This document shows positions 22,773-33,850 of a stretch of DNA of 64,000 nt, piece by piece (within the stretch, counting starts at the first letter, position 1; each line of letters begins with the position of its first letter). The translations under genes and the position numbers were made by a program. Source of the stretch: Polytrichum commune (taxonomy: Eukaryota; Streptophyta; Polytrichopsida; Polytrichales; Polytrichaceae); the NCBI GenBank assembly GCA_950295325.1, contig OX485803.1, forward strand, positions 56,745,554 through 56,809,553, written 5' to 3'. The notes under the pieces are model-generated. The model made no database searches, was not told where the DNA came from, and was given only the letters and a program-made list of their open reading frames with translations.

Positions 22773-23813
22773 ATGACGAGTGCATTATCTAAAGATAAGC
22801 AAGAGAATGCATGTTCTATGCTTGAGAAGAGGGTATGGGCATAGAGAAATAGCAAGGATTTTGAACGTGAGTGTGGGGAATGTATACAACTTAAGAAAGA
22901 AGTATCTTATTTGTGTAAATTGTCCCATAAAGGTAGGCCACGATTATTGAATAAAGATATGGAACAGTCATGTGTGCTATAAGTGACAAGGGGAAGAGTC
23001 AATATTGCTCTAGATGTAGCAAGACATGTAGAACATGACTTTGGGATATTAGTGAATGCTCAAATTGTGAGGTGTGCACTTCAAAGTAGTGATTTAAGTT
23101 CACAAAAAAAAGGAAAAAAGAAGCCACATCTTTATGACAAAAATGTCAAAGTGTGTCTTGACTTTGTTAGAGTCCACAAACACTAGACCATGGATGACTG
23201 GAGTAAAGTAGTTTTCTCAAATGAGTAAAAAATAAACAATTTTTTTTTCAAATGGGATGTCTTGGTGTTGGACACATGACCTGAGGGAGATATCCATGTG
23301 AATTGTTATTCAAATAGTAAAGCACGGTGGTGGGGGATTTTGATTTGGAAAAGCATGTGTATTCATGGACATGAATTGGTATGCAAAGCAAAAAGGGGCA
23401 TAAACCAACATCACTATCATGAAATCTTAGAACAAAATGTTTGTAGGATAATTCAAAAGTTTCATTTAGACACTTCTCGTGTCATATTTCAACAAGATAA
23501 TGTCCATACACACACAACATAGACGCTTCAAGAACGGTTCTCAAGGCAAGGTTTCACTCTTCTACCTTGGCCACCTCAATCCCCTTATTTGAATCCCATT
23601 GAACATCTATGGGCAATTCTTAAACTGCAATTAAATCAATATAAGAAACATCCAAAGGGAATAATAGAATTGTGGGATGAAATAGTAGAAAGCTTCTATT
23701 CTATCACTTTAGATGATTGTAGGAGGCTTGTAGAGGGTATGCCATGTCGAATTGCAATTGTAATAGTACCAAAAGGAAAGTGGACAAAATATTTAGTAAT
23801 TTTCTTCTTGTAG
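22773..23813 (+). pseudogene. decayed DD34E Tc1-type transposase
   Basis: A reading from ATG at 22773 (MTSALSKDKQ) to the stop at 23813 covers 347 codon positions, normal for Tc1 transposases (about 340). Visible in order are a helix-turn-helix (GHREIARILNVSVG, shifted one frame at about 22837-22925), a GRPR hook, VTRGRVN, the first catalytic block VVFSNE where D is replaced by N, the second block FQQDNVHTH, and LNPIEHLW. Exactly 34 positions separate the second Asp and the Glu (DD34E), and LVEGMPCR and KWTKY follow near the C-terminus. There are at least three in-frame stops (about 22981, 23184 and 23520), another near 23226, and frameshifts, so it is dead. Plant mariner elements are normally DD39D; this type resembles fungal and animal Tc1 proteins. 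Clear TIRs were not found. Confidence 0.85.
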
Positions 23814-24166
23814 TTACAAAATTCATGAAGTGTACATGCAAACTTTGAATATTTTCTTGCAACTTGTTGTTTAATCTCTATTTTGGATGGAATTTTCTGT
23901 AAGTATGTACAATATTACGCATAGCATTACAATAATGTCTCCATTTGCAAGTTTATACGTTTATTTTCTCTCTGTGATTCATTCTTTGAAAAGTTTTGAA
24001 ACACGTGATCAGTTATGAGAGGCATTGTAAGGTAGATGAGGCTAATTCGGTTAGCTTCCTTAATCATACACCTATTTTTGGCTCATAATCAATGCTACAA
24101 TCACTTTAATTCGGGGGTGAGTAATACACAATGATTTAGCCACCACCCTTGATGATATTTGGGTTA
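23814..24166. other. 3' flank of the Tc1-like relic
   Basis: AT-rich non-coding sequence. The Tc1 right terminus should lie in the first part, but no convincing inverted match to the left side was found. No gene. Confidence 0.5.
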
Positions 24167-24561
24167 GAGCATCCTCAATCGGTCTAGGTAAAGCTCACTG
24201 CAAACCAAAACCTATCTTTTGACTGACCTAAAATTAGAAACTGAAATTACCATCATTAGAAGCACACCTAAATAAACGTGAGATATTTCTCAAGAAAAAA
24301 GAATTGTAAAAATTTGACGTAGGTGAAATCCCTCATTGAAAACACCACATTTTCAAAATTTAGAGGGAGTGCACCAAATCTTGCTTAAAAATGGAAAGAT
24401 CCTCCCACACTCCCTCCAAATTTTTGACATTTAGAGGGAGTGTGGGAGGATCTGTCCATTTTTAAGCAAGATTTGGTGCACTCCCTCTAAATTTTGAGCA
24501 ATTTTAAGCAAGATAGGTCTTGGTTTGCAGTGAGCTTTACCTAGACCGACTGAGGATGCTC
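24167..24561. mobile_element. palindromic MITE with TTA target duplication (PIF/Harbinger-like)
   Basis: Starts GAGCATCCTCAATCGGTCTA and ends with the inverse, finishing GAGGATGCTC. TTA is duplicated at 24164-24166 and 24562-24564. The arms pair over most of the 395 bp; the inner part contains TTTAGAGGGAGTG in both orientations, so the transcript would be a long hairpin. A TTA duplication is characteristic of Tourist/PIF-Harbinger elements. Confidence 0.85.
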
Positions 24562-25319
24562 TTAGTCACCTTCACAAAAGTCAAACTACACCCAACATCC
24601 TCCATAATTAGGAGTGCTATCCACTGAGCTATGACTAGCTTGGTTTTCAAACTTGAGGTGGGCAAATTAGGAGACAGCATGTGATTGTGAAGTGCCAACC
24701 AACTTGTATTGTGGGTATTTTGTAATGAAAAAAGAACAATAATAAAAATCGGTAACATTTATCTTACATGTGACCACTTTAGAGACATGATACAACCAAT
24801 ATTAGTTTTAAACTTGATTTCATTGGCAAATGCCCCATGTAGAAGATGCTAATGATGTTGTCCACTCACACAACATTGAACGATGAAAGGGTACCCCCTC
24901 TATAACACCACATTGAAAGTAGAGAATCTTTGATTCTAGAGCCTATATGAACACCATCCTTAACTCCGATTTCAGCGATTTCAAATTCTTTGGTCCTAAT
25001 TCGTAATTGCTAACCTACTCAAGCTTCTAATGCTCAAATCCATCGGATGAATGATTCCACAAAGCTAGAGGCGACCACATTAACCTCATCTACCGTACAT
25101 ATAGGAAGCTTAAGTGATAGCCCTTGGAAAAAGTAATATATCGGAAACAACCCTGAAAAGCAAATGACCACTATTTGGTCGCTTGGTTTATGGGAATCTG
25201 AATGGGGACCATTGATTGGAGTGGATGCGTTTAAGGTGGGGTACCTTGCAACTTACTCAAGGGAATGATTGAATGAGGTGAGTGGGGCCAATTTGGTTAC
25301 TTATTTTAATAGAACACTA
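24562..25319. other. gene-free spacer
   Basis: AT-rich, no supported gene or foldback. The last 100 bp may include degraded upstream LINE sequence. Confidence 0.5.
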
Positions 25320-27830
25320 TTATTTTGTATTTTAAATGGAGTGTGGTCAAAACATTATTCAACTTGATCAAGAGGGCGGTTGCAAACGGAAGAATAAGGC
25401 GAATTACCTTACCAAGGGGGAAAAAACAACATAGCATCTCACAATACGCGGATGACTCATCATTTATGATTAGAGGGGAGAAAAAGTACGTGGATGAACT
25501 AGTGTGCTTGCTCAAGGTATTTAGCGCAACTTCCGGAATGGAAATTAACTGGGAGAAGTTGTGCGCATATCAATTTGATAAATATACGCATAAACTTGAG
25601 TGGTTGAATGGCTACAACTGGCAGTGGGCAGAAGAAGGGGATTTATCAAAATTGCTAGGCACCCCCTTCGAACTTAACCTCAACATTCAGGACGTAGATG
25701 ATTTCCTTTACGAGATAATTGCCAAAAAGCTTGATTACTAGAGTATTATGAAACTCTCACTAGCGGGGAGAGCAGTGATTTGCAATCAAGTCTTACTCTC
25801 TACCCTCTAGTTCTTCATCACAATATGGGGGGGGGGGTCAAATAAGATCTTAAGAAAGATAAGAAGTGCAATTTGCAACTATCTTTGGTCTAGGAAGGAA
25901 CAACTTACACACACTAGGGTGAGTTGGTGAAAATGTTGCATGAAGAAGAAACACGGAGGATTATGGCTAGTTGACCCGGAGGCCGCTAAGAATAGTCTTC
26001 TATGCAAGTGGATTGTTAAAGCTATGGAACCTGGTGAATTTAACCTTCAACTTATGCTTATGTATAGGTTGGCAAGGTTCAACCCACAAAGAGGAAGTAG
26101 ATGGGGGTTAGCCTTGATTGGTTCACGAGCAAAATACACCAAGGATTTTTGGGTTCCAAGATTTGGGGCCATATCAGTAAGGCATGGAAGGTGATGGTTA
26201 AAGGAGTTTATCAAATCCCACCCCGCACCCGGATAGAATTATTGCACTCCAACATCTAGTGGTCGGACAGAGTGGAACTTCTCACTAAGGGGTTTGCTTA
26301 TGCTAAAGGCCTCCACCTTTACCGCAAAGGAATCCGGTATGTGAATGACATTTGGGATAGCACACAACAATATTTTCTTACGTGGGAAAGAGCGAAAGGA
26401 AAAATTAGGCTCACAAATCCGGAGGTAGGAGATTGGGAGGAGTTGATTAATAAGGTCTCTAACGAATGGCGCCACCTATTGGAAGAGGAAGAGGACACCA
26501 CATACCCTGGCCAATGGCTTGGGTTCTAAGTTGATGTAGAAGAAGTCCCAACTTTTGTGTTTAGGTGTGATACGGATTTTACGCCCACATGCCTGCAATG
26601 GTATAACCTCACGCTACCTATCCCTGTTCAATGCTATATGGTAGGCACCCACTCCCCTTGTCTTAGGGGATGGGAATGGCCTCTTGGGGAAATTGAGGGT
26701 TTCTTTCATAAGGTCAAGGTTATTCACACTAGTAGAGGGCCTAAGAAGGAAGGGGTAAAACAAGAAATTATTTTCTTCTATGGCAAAATGGCCACTCTAA
26801 GGTGAGACCTAGATTGGTGGCGGTGGATTGATGGTGGCCATTTCCTTTACTACACCACTAACGATGGTCGGGACTCTATCATCAATAGGAACCTGAGCAC
26901 CACTCGTGTGGCAGACAAATGGCAGGGTTACCTTCCGGTCAACTATAGGTTATGTTGGTTGCAAGTTTGGGACCCTCTCCGGTCCAGGAAAGAAGTTGCA
27001 TTCATCTAGTCGAATTGGCACAAGGCGGTTGTTGTCGATGAATGGCGAGCCCACATTGTGCCGGCGTCCATTTCTAAGCAATGTGTATTATGTCTCCCCA
27101 ACACGAGTGAATCGGTCAAGCATAAATTCTGGGACTGTATTCAAGCTAGGAGGACTTGGAGATAGGCTACGTTCATTATGCACAAACTTTGTGGAGTCAA
27201 AACGAGCAATTATGACAACTTCAATTGGAAGCAAGCTATGTTTGGGGAAAGAATTCCATATAAATTCTGTAAAATGATCAAGATTTGGCACCTCTTTAGA
27301 GGCATTAAGTTGTGGCACATTTGGATTGAACGCAATGACAAAGTGTTCAACCATGAACAATGGCACGAGTCTAAGGTCAAGCAACAGATATGGGACGAAC
27401 TTGTCATCTAAGCCAAAGCGGCTTGGAATTGGGTGGTAAAACAAATCAAGATTAATAGACTTTCCGTGGCGGCCATTCTCCAAGGCTTTGATAAAATTCG
27501 GGGCGCTAGGAATGTCCTTCGTAGGAGGTACAATTTACGTATTGAGTGGAGCTGGCGTAGACACAATAGGTAGGCGGCTTGGGCCTTCGTTTGGTGTTGG
27601 CTTGGTGGTTTGGGGGTTGTCCTTGGCAGGTGGGGTGGGGGTGGTCCTTGATATGGTGGTTTCAAGGGGTTGTCCTTGGTTGGAGTTGCTTGGTCGCCTT
27701 CCTTTACGTGGTAGTGTCTCACGCCCGAGGGTCCCCACCTCCCCTCGGCGAGGGTGCATGTTCTTGCTTTTGGTTATTTCATTTTTGGCATTGGTTGTTT
27801 TGGCCTTTTGTCTCAAAAAAAACATTATTC
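25320..27830 (+). pseudogene. 5'-truncated LINE (non-LTR retrotransposon) relic
   Basis: Translations in shifting frames give the end of a reverse transcriptase, with QYADDSSF as the catalytic YxDD box (about 25440), then SATSGMEINWEK, LAGRAVICNQVLL and KKKHGGLWLVD. Further on is a zf-RVT module: WRAHIVPASISKQCVLCLPN followed by SVKHKFWDC, a CxxC...HxxxxC zinc knuckle (about 27040-27140). This order is typical of plant L1-type ORF2 C-termini. The first part of RT and the endonuclease are missing, and there are several stops, frameshifts and a poly-G run at 25828. The 3' end is probably near TCTCAAAAAAAACATT (about 27815). A target duplication was not identified. Confidence 0.85.
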
Positions 27831-29311
27831 AAATACTATTAGCCATTTCATTTTGATTATATTAGTATTTTGTTTCACTTGAGTTTTTCAACCTGAATCT
27901 ACTAGTGCAGTGCTCTATTATGAGAAGAAGAAAAAAACTATAATTATGAATAGGATTTGGCTTATTCTTGGTCCCACCCAACATACAAACTCAATTGAAA
28001 TATGTTATGTAGCTTAACATTGCTAATGGCCCTTTTCCATGTTGAGGCCTGGTCCGATCTCCAAGCCAAGCTACTTCGTATGCCATAATTGGGCCATGCA
28101 CAACTCTTACCTTTCCAAGGAAGGTTTGGGGACTGTTGCTTGACCTCAATGGCTACAAATGTGGAGAATGTAGAATAAATGGCAAAGAAGAATGGACTAT
28201 AAATGGAAAAGAGAAATGGGAAACAAGGGTGTTCGCATTAATAAAGTAGATTATGTAGGAAGAATGAGCCTTACTCAGTGAAGAAGAGTGGCTTGCTTTT
28301 ATTTCCGAGGATGCACACACTTGGTCTCAAGCCTAGAAATCAAAGTGGGCTACCTCCTTCATAAAACGGGCACATGCTCCAAAGTTGGGCATGATAAGTA
28401 TGTTGGCCCAACTAGGAGTGCAAATTGGGCCTCACATGAAAAGTCTCTAAGCAGCTAGGCGATGGTCTCTTTCCAAAGGAAGAGACCACAATTAAGAAAC
28501 TTCGATAATTCGTACCCGCTTGTTGAAAATGCCTCAATACACAACTTGAGTGCTCCCCATAAATGGGGAATCCCATAATTAAAGGAAAATTATGCTCGTT
28601 TGATACATGGTCCCAAAAAAAGCAACTCAGGAGCTAAGTAATGTTATCTAAGTTGTGGATCCAAGAAACTACACCCAAAAAAAAACACATGTTTTTCAAG
28701 AGACTGGACTACATGCTCGAATTTGTGAAGTGTTTTAGATTCAATGGTCAACATAATTGGTTTTCTTTTGGGGGGAAAATCTATATGATCATTTCAATCA
28801 AGAAAAATAGGATGTTTACTATGATAATGAATAAGACATTCCTATGAGCTCTAGGAAGTATGTGGAAATGGCTTTTGTCTCATTTTAGATTTAGAACTTA
28901 TCTTGTCCTAATCGCATGTTTAGTACCCTAGAAGAAGTGGCTCCATTTTAGACTTGTTTACTAAACTTTGTGGGTGTGAAGATAGATTGCATTGGCATTA
29001 TGGCATCGGAGGCTCAAAATTGGTGCATGGAGGGTTCAAGGTGAGACCATCATGAGGACTATCACCCAACGGTTGGATTGGCAACTTCAAAGCTATATGA
29101 TATAATGTAGCACCATGTTTCCCCCTCTAATGGACGACTCTAGTGGAGGTTAGAGATGAAAATGAATATTCAAACTCCATTCTATGTATTTATTAGTTGA
29201 CACATATAAAAATCACTAAACTGCCAAGAAATTGCATTGTTTATGGTACAATATCATGGGCATATTTATAGTGTGACTTACTTTTTGATGCCTTTTATGC
29301 ACTATAGTGTG

Positions 29312-29313
<2 letters not shown>

Positions 29314-29359
<46 letters not shown>
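29314..29359. repeat. (AG)23 microsatellite
   Basis: Perfect AG dinucleotide run. Confidence 0.95.
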
Positions 29360-29361
<2 letters not shown>

Positions 29362-30464
29362 GTCTTTTCAAAACTTTTACAAATTATGAACTTCCTCTTT
29401 TCAGAGGCCAAATCCTTCAACTTCTTCTTCATTGCAATACAAGGGTAGGTGGGTGGGTGGGTGGGAATTTCCACAAGACTCTTTCTATGTCCTTGCATCT
29501 TCCTACTTGATAACACAATAACATTTTGCATAATAGAGTCATTTGCAATTATATTCAACTGGATGTGATGTATGACATAAACAGTTTGTGTCAAAATCTA
29601 GTTTGCTTTGCAAGAATATGAACCTTACTTAGAGTTTATGGTATCATATGGTATCTAACAACAAATGTTTGATTCCGATTGTCCCAAGCCTTGGTATTTA
29701 ATCACCTACCTTCTTGCTTCACTTCAAAGTACATACACTTAATCCACCACATGTATGGGGTACTTACAAGGGAAATGTTCCTAGTAACTTCAACCAATAA
29801 ATATGCATAAAATGTCATAATCACAAATCATCATTATATTGAAGGTGTGAAGGGCCTGCCTCACCTGTGCCCAACAACCAACCAACAAACACTTGAGGAT
29901 TAGTTACGTACATGAGGTAAATAACAGCAAGACCCAGTTGTTATCCATGTTGCACACGCTTAATCCATTTCAAATGCATCAAGGTATTTCAAATTACAAC
30001 ACTCATTGTAAAACGGCATATGGGTGTTCAAACATGTTCCTTGGCCATGATTGGGTTACTCCAAGTAGAATACACCTCTTGGTGATGAGCCCTAGTTTCT
30101 CTTACTTTTAGTTGTAGCACATATCTATTACCCAAGTGTGTATACACAAAGCTCACCACACCTCTCACTTGCGTGAATGGTAAAAAATAGGCTCTTTTTA
30201 GGGTTAAGGGTTTATATTGGAGTTCTTACCTATGGAAATAAACCCTATTTTTATCATGGATTAGAGACGTGGGTCAAGTCTGTTACTATGGTTATTTATT
30301 CTATTCATCTACATCCTTGTTACATCCATTTCATGGTAAGTATGCTTTCATTCCATGTATGTAGACTTAGGATCTCCTTAGCTTATAGTCATCTGTTTAC
30401 AAAGAGGACCATTACTAGGTAGATTGGTGTAAGAGTTTAAAATCAAGATTTGAGTGGCATGGCA

Positions 30465-30467
<3 letters not shown>

Positions 30468-30511
<44 letters not shown>
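30468..30511. repeat. (AG)22 microsatellite
   Basis: Perfect AG run 1.15 kb from the first one, same orientation, with different flanks. Confidence 0.95.
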
Positions 30512-30512
<1 letters not shown>

Positions 30513-31131
30513 ACCAACCTCTAATGTTGGTGTTAATGAGGGATGCTTCACCTTGATTATTGCCATTAGCTTCTAGGTGGTTCATAATATACACCATCAC
30601 GAATTGAAACAATGTGGTATCCTAACAAAGAGAGATTTGGGGGAAATTCTTATTTTCAATTTGATTGAAATTCTCTTTTTAAAATAAATAAATAATCCTA
30701 ATTCTAGATTCAAAACCGTCTAAGTAGGACAAGTATAAATTGGATATCAATTTGTTGGAAGTCTCTCAAATGCACATTTTCCCCCAATATATTGACCTAC
30801 AATGTAGGACTCTGATGTTATATAATGTAGGTTAGAATACAATGTGCACCCACATTATTACCTCCAATATTCTTAGTGTTGGTTTCCTTTGGCCCATATT
30901 ACTTACCATAAACAATGTAGTGGGGTGGTGGGGTACTCACCCATTTAAAGGAAACACAATATATGTTTTAATTTTTTTTAAATATCATTTTAATTTTAGA
31001 AAATCAACAATCACTCACTTCAACATGATTAATTGGAAATTCATTCCTTTTTGGTGATCAACTTCCTATGGTTGTTTGATCACAAATTTTCCTTGACAAT
31101 CATCTATGAAAGCAACAATGCAAAACATGGA

Positions 31132-31354
31132 CTACAATGATTATCCCAATTAGTGCATGCTACTATTTGGAGTTATGAAATGCTATAACAATTGAATGTG
31201 AATGTAATACTCTACCAAGCAAAGTAATTTTTGCTCTATGATGTCCAAACAACCTATTGAACTTTTGTTAGTAAAAAATGAACTCATGAGTAAAGTTGTT
31301 ATTGAACTGCGTAACTCCAAATATCAACACAAACTAATTTGGATATTCATGTAG
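31132..31354. mobile_element. MITE, family 1
   Basis: Left CTACAATGATTATCCCAATT; right TTTGGATATTCATGTAG, the decayed inverse. The inner motif is GGAGTTATGAAATGCTATAA and its inverse GCGTAACTCCAAAT. It is more diverged than the pair at 4382 and 22176, so it is an older insertion. Confidence 0.75.
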
Positions 31355-31600
31355 TTGAGAGCAAATCTACCACTAGGACTATTATCATAAGGTAAGTGGG
31401 CCTGAATTGGCCATTTTAGTCTCCTCGATTAGCTTCTACAAGGACACTAACACACATATAATCAATAAGGTATCAAAGCTTGATCTCCTTTCACTTGTCA
31501 TCTTGAACAAGCTTGCACATGCTCCTACATAAAGCAAGCGGCCAACTCTTGCACTTATTTCGGTTTGTGACCTATTGTGGACACTTAAATTTAAGGGTAT

Positions 31601-31917
31601 CATTAGTAGAAAACTAGGCCAAAAAGAACTATAGCCGAAATCGGTTGCGGTTGTTTTGATCAGCCTGATACGCAGTTGCTAAATGACTACAAATTTGATA
31701 TTTTTGGTTTAGTGATCAAAATTTTAGGAATTCGGGGGCGTGTAATATACCGTTGGAAAGGTCTTGAAAATAAATTTCCAACCATGTATTACACGTCCCA
31801 ATTTTTTTTAAATCAGTTGCAAAATGAAAAAGAGAAATTTATAGTCATTTAGCAACTGCATATCAGGCTGGTCAAAAGATCGGCTACGGTTTTTTTGAGC
31901 ATAGTTTTCTACTAGTG
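31601..31917. mobile_element. CACTA-type miniature element (317 bp)
   Basis: The right end is the complement of CACTAGTAGAAAACTATGCT; the left end reads CATTAGTAGAAAACTAGGCC with one change in the CACTA motif. A 3-bp target duplication TAT lies at 31598-31600 and 31918-31920, as expected for CACTA. Subterminal inverted sequence continues (GATCAGCCTGATACGCAGTT against its inverse), so the element is a near-complete foldback. Non-coding. Confidence 0.85.
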
Positions 31918-33439
31918 TATAATGGACACAATACATATGTTAATTGAGATTTTTTGTTTCTTTTCATTTTGAGGCATAGCGTGACCTATGTGCTCACATG
32001 GCATGTCCATCATGTAGCACACCATGACATAAATAAGTGAATGGCAACTCCAACATAGGTAAGCCCATAGAGTTGTTGATTTTATATTAAATTAATATTT
32101 ATATTATATATAAGGCATTGGAAGCAAGCGTGGCATGTAACTTGTGTTCCCACATTTCCAAAATCATGAGGTGATAGGCAAGATCCCTGGGGGGTGGACT
32201 TTCATTGGAAACCTAAATGACGTGTGTGGGTGATTGTGAAATAAAACCCCTTATATACAAAACATTTATAGAGAAAAAATGTCTACGTACTAAAAATAGG
32301 CTAGAAAGTGGACTTATGAATTTACACTAAGCTTTTCATTTTAATGTGATAATTGCCTACACTACATACACAAAATATAAATAATGAAATAAACATGCCT
32401 TTATTACATATATAATCCACTTTCACTTTCCAACAAGAAAGTCATTGAACATTTTGTCATCCTTAAGATATCAATCATGATAATATGACTCTAAAACACA
32501 TGTCATTTGGATGAACTAAGGTAAATTGGATGAAACCAACACTTCTATTGTTAATTTCCTTCTAAACCTTAGGGGCCCCTTTTGTACATCTATATTTAGT
32601 TTACATTATTTATAGCCTTTTCCAATGTACACAATAGCAAAAAATGATACCTCTCCCTTAAATATATTATGTACACTAATGCCTCAAATGGTTCTCCTTC
32701 CTACACTCATGTTAGTTTGTACGTGGTATGAAGAGTCCACCCCCCGGGGCAAGATTATAATAGGTTATTTAAGAAGCCCATTATCTCATGAAGAAGGCAG
32801 GACATGACCGAGATGAATAGTTCAAATGGATGCCCTTATGTGACCACAATAGGTTATGGAAATTTTTATTGGAGATTCCATGAGAAATTGCAATTTGGTC
32901 ACTTCTAAATCCACTTTGAGTCCCTAATCCAATGAGATAATTGGCATGCCATCAACATTCTCTCAAGTACATGTTCTTGTGATATATGAGCTAGAATCAA
33001 ACGGTTTTTTTGTGAAAACCTACATAAAGAATCTTATGTGAAAGTACCTAAAGTTACCAAAGTGTCAACAATAGTTCTAGAAAAGTGGTGCATACATGTG
33101 ATTCAGGTGGAGTTTAGCCCATATAGAACCCCCATAGGCTAAAGCAAAATCTTCCCAAAATCGCCTTCAAGGATTCAGTTCAAATCCATGGCTTGATGAA
33201 AAAAAAATCAACATCTCTTATGGTAGAGTTGAACATACAAATTTCATCTCTATAAAGTTAGGGTTCTTTACACAAATTTTCAACTATCCACATGTCCCAA
33301 TCTAGGAGATTATAATGTAAACATGTATGCTAGTATAATCGGACAATAGTGACCGCATGGACAAAAAACGTACACCTCAGCCTTTAAGGGGTCCCATTCT
33401 TGGAAGCTAAAAAGTAGAGGTCCCAGGTGAGTATTGGGA
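31918..33439. other. gene-free spacer
   Basis: AT-rich sequence without a supported gene or strong structure. Confidence 0.5.
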
Positions 33440-33850
33440 GAGGTGTACATTATGACATTTAGAGTAGCACATTGGGATACTTTAGATGATAGTCTTGCAC
33501 TTTTAATATGCAAGGGGAAGATATCTTTGAGCGAACTAATTGCAAGTGTCATGTGTTTACAATTTAGTATGCAAGAGAAAGATATTCTTGAGCATACTAA
33601 TGGCCTATGTCATTTGTGTACACTTTAGTGAACTTGTAGATTATTGTGTAACATAGGCATGCACCTCACAACATTATTGAGCATACTCATGCCAAGATAT
33701 CAGTTAGTGCACTTGAACGCCAAATGTCATGAGGTGACACTTATGATGAAGTTGTTAATCATTAGTGTAACCTAGCATACGCCTCAAAATAAGGTAAGTG
33801 ACATTATTACGCAGGTGACACTAAATATCATAAACAATGTAGTGCACTAG
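33440..33850. repeat. dispersed repeat C, copy 2
   Basis: Homologue of 12362-12760, with the same internal 60-bp tandem units (GAGCGAACTAATTGCAAGTG, then GAGCATACTAATGGC) and a right end GTGACACTAAATATCATAAA. Non-coding. Confidence 0.7.

Larger units (their letters stand above)
27831..31131. other. gene-free spacer
   Basis: No gene found. It contains the two AG microsatellites listed separately and a short GGGT repeat at 29446-29465. 28020-28600 is mixed-composition sequence without recognisable coding content. Confidence 0.5.

Noticed and set aside
29314-30511. two AG microsatellites as LTR-like ends of one element
   Set aside because: Their flanks are unrelated and no internal retroelement sequence is present.
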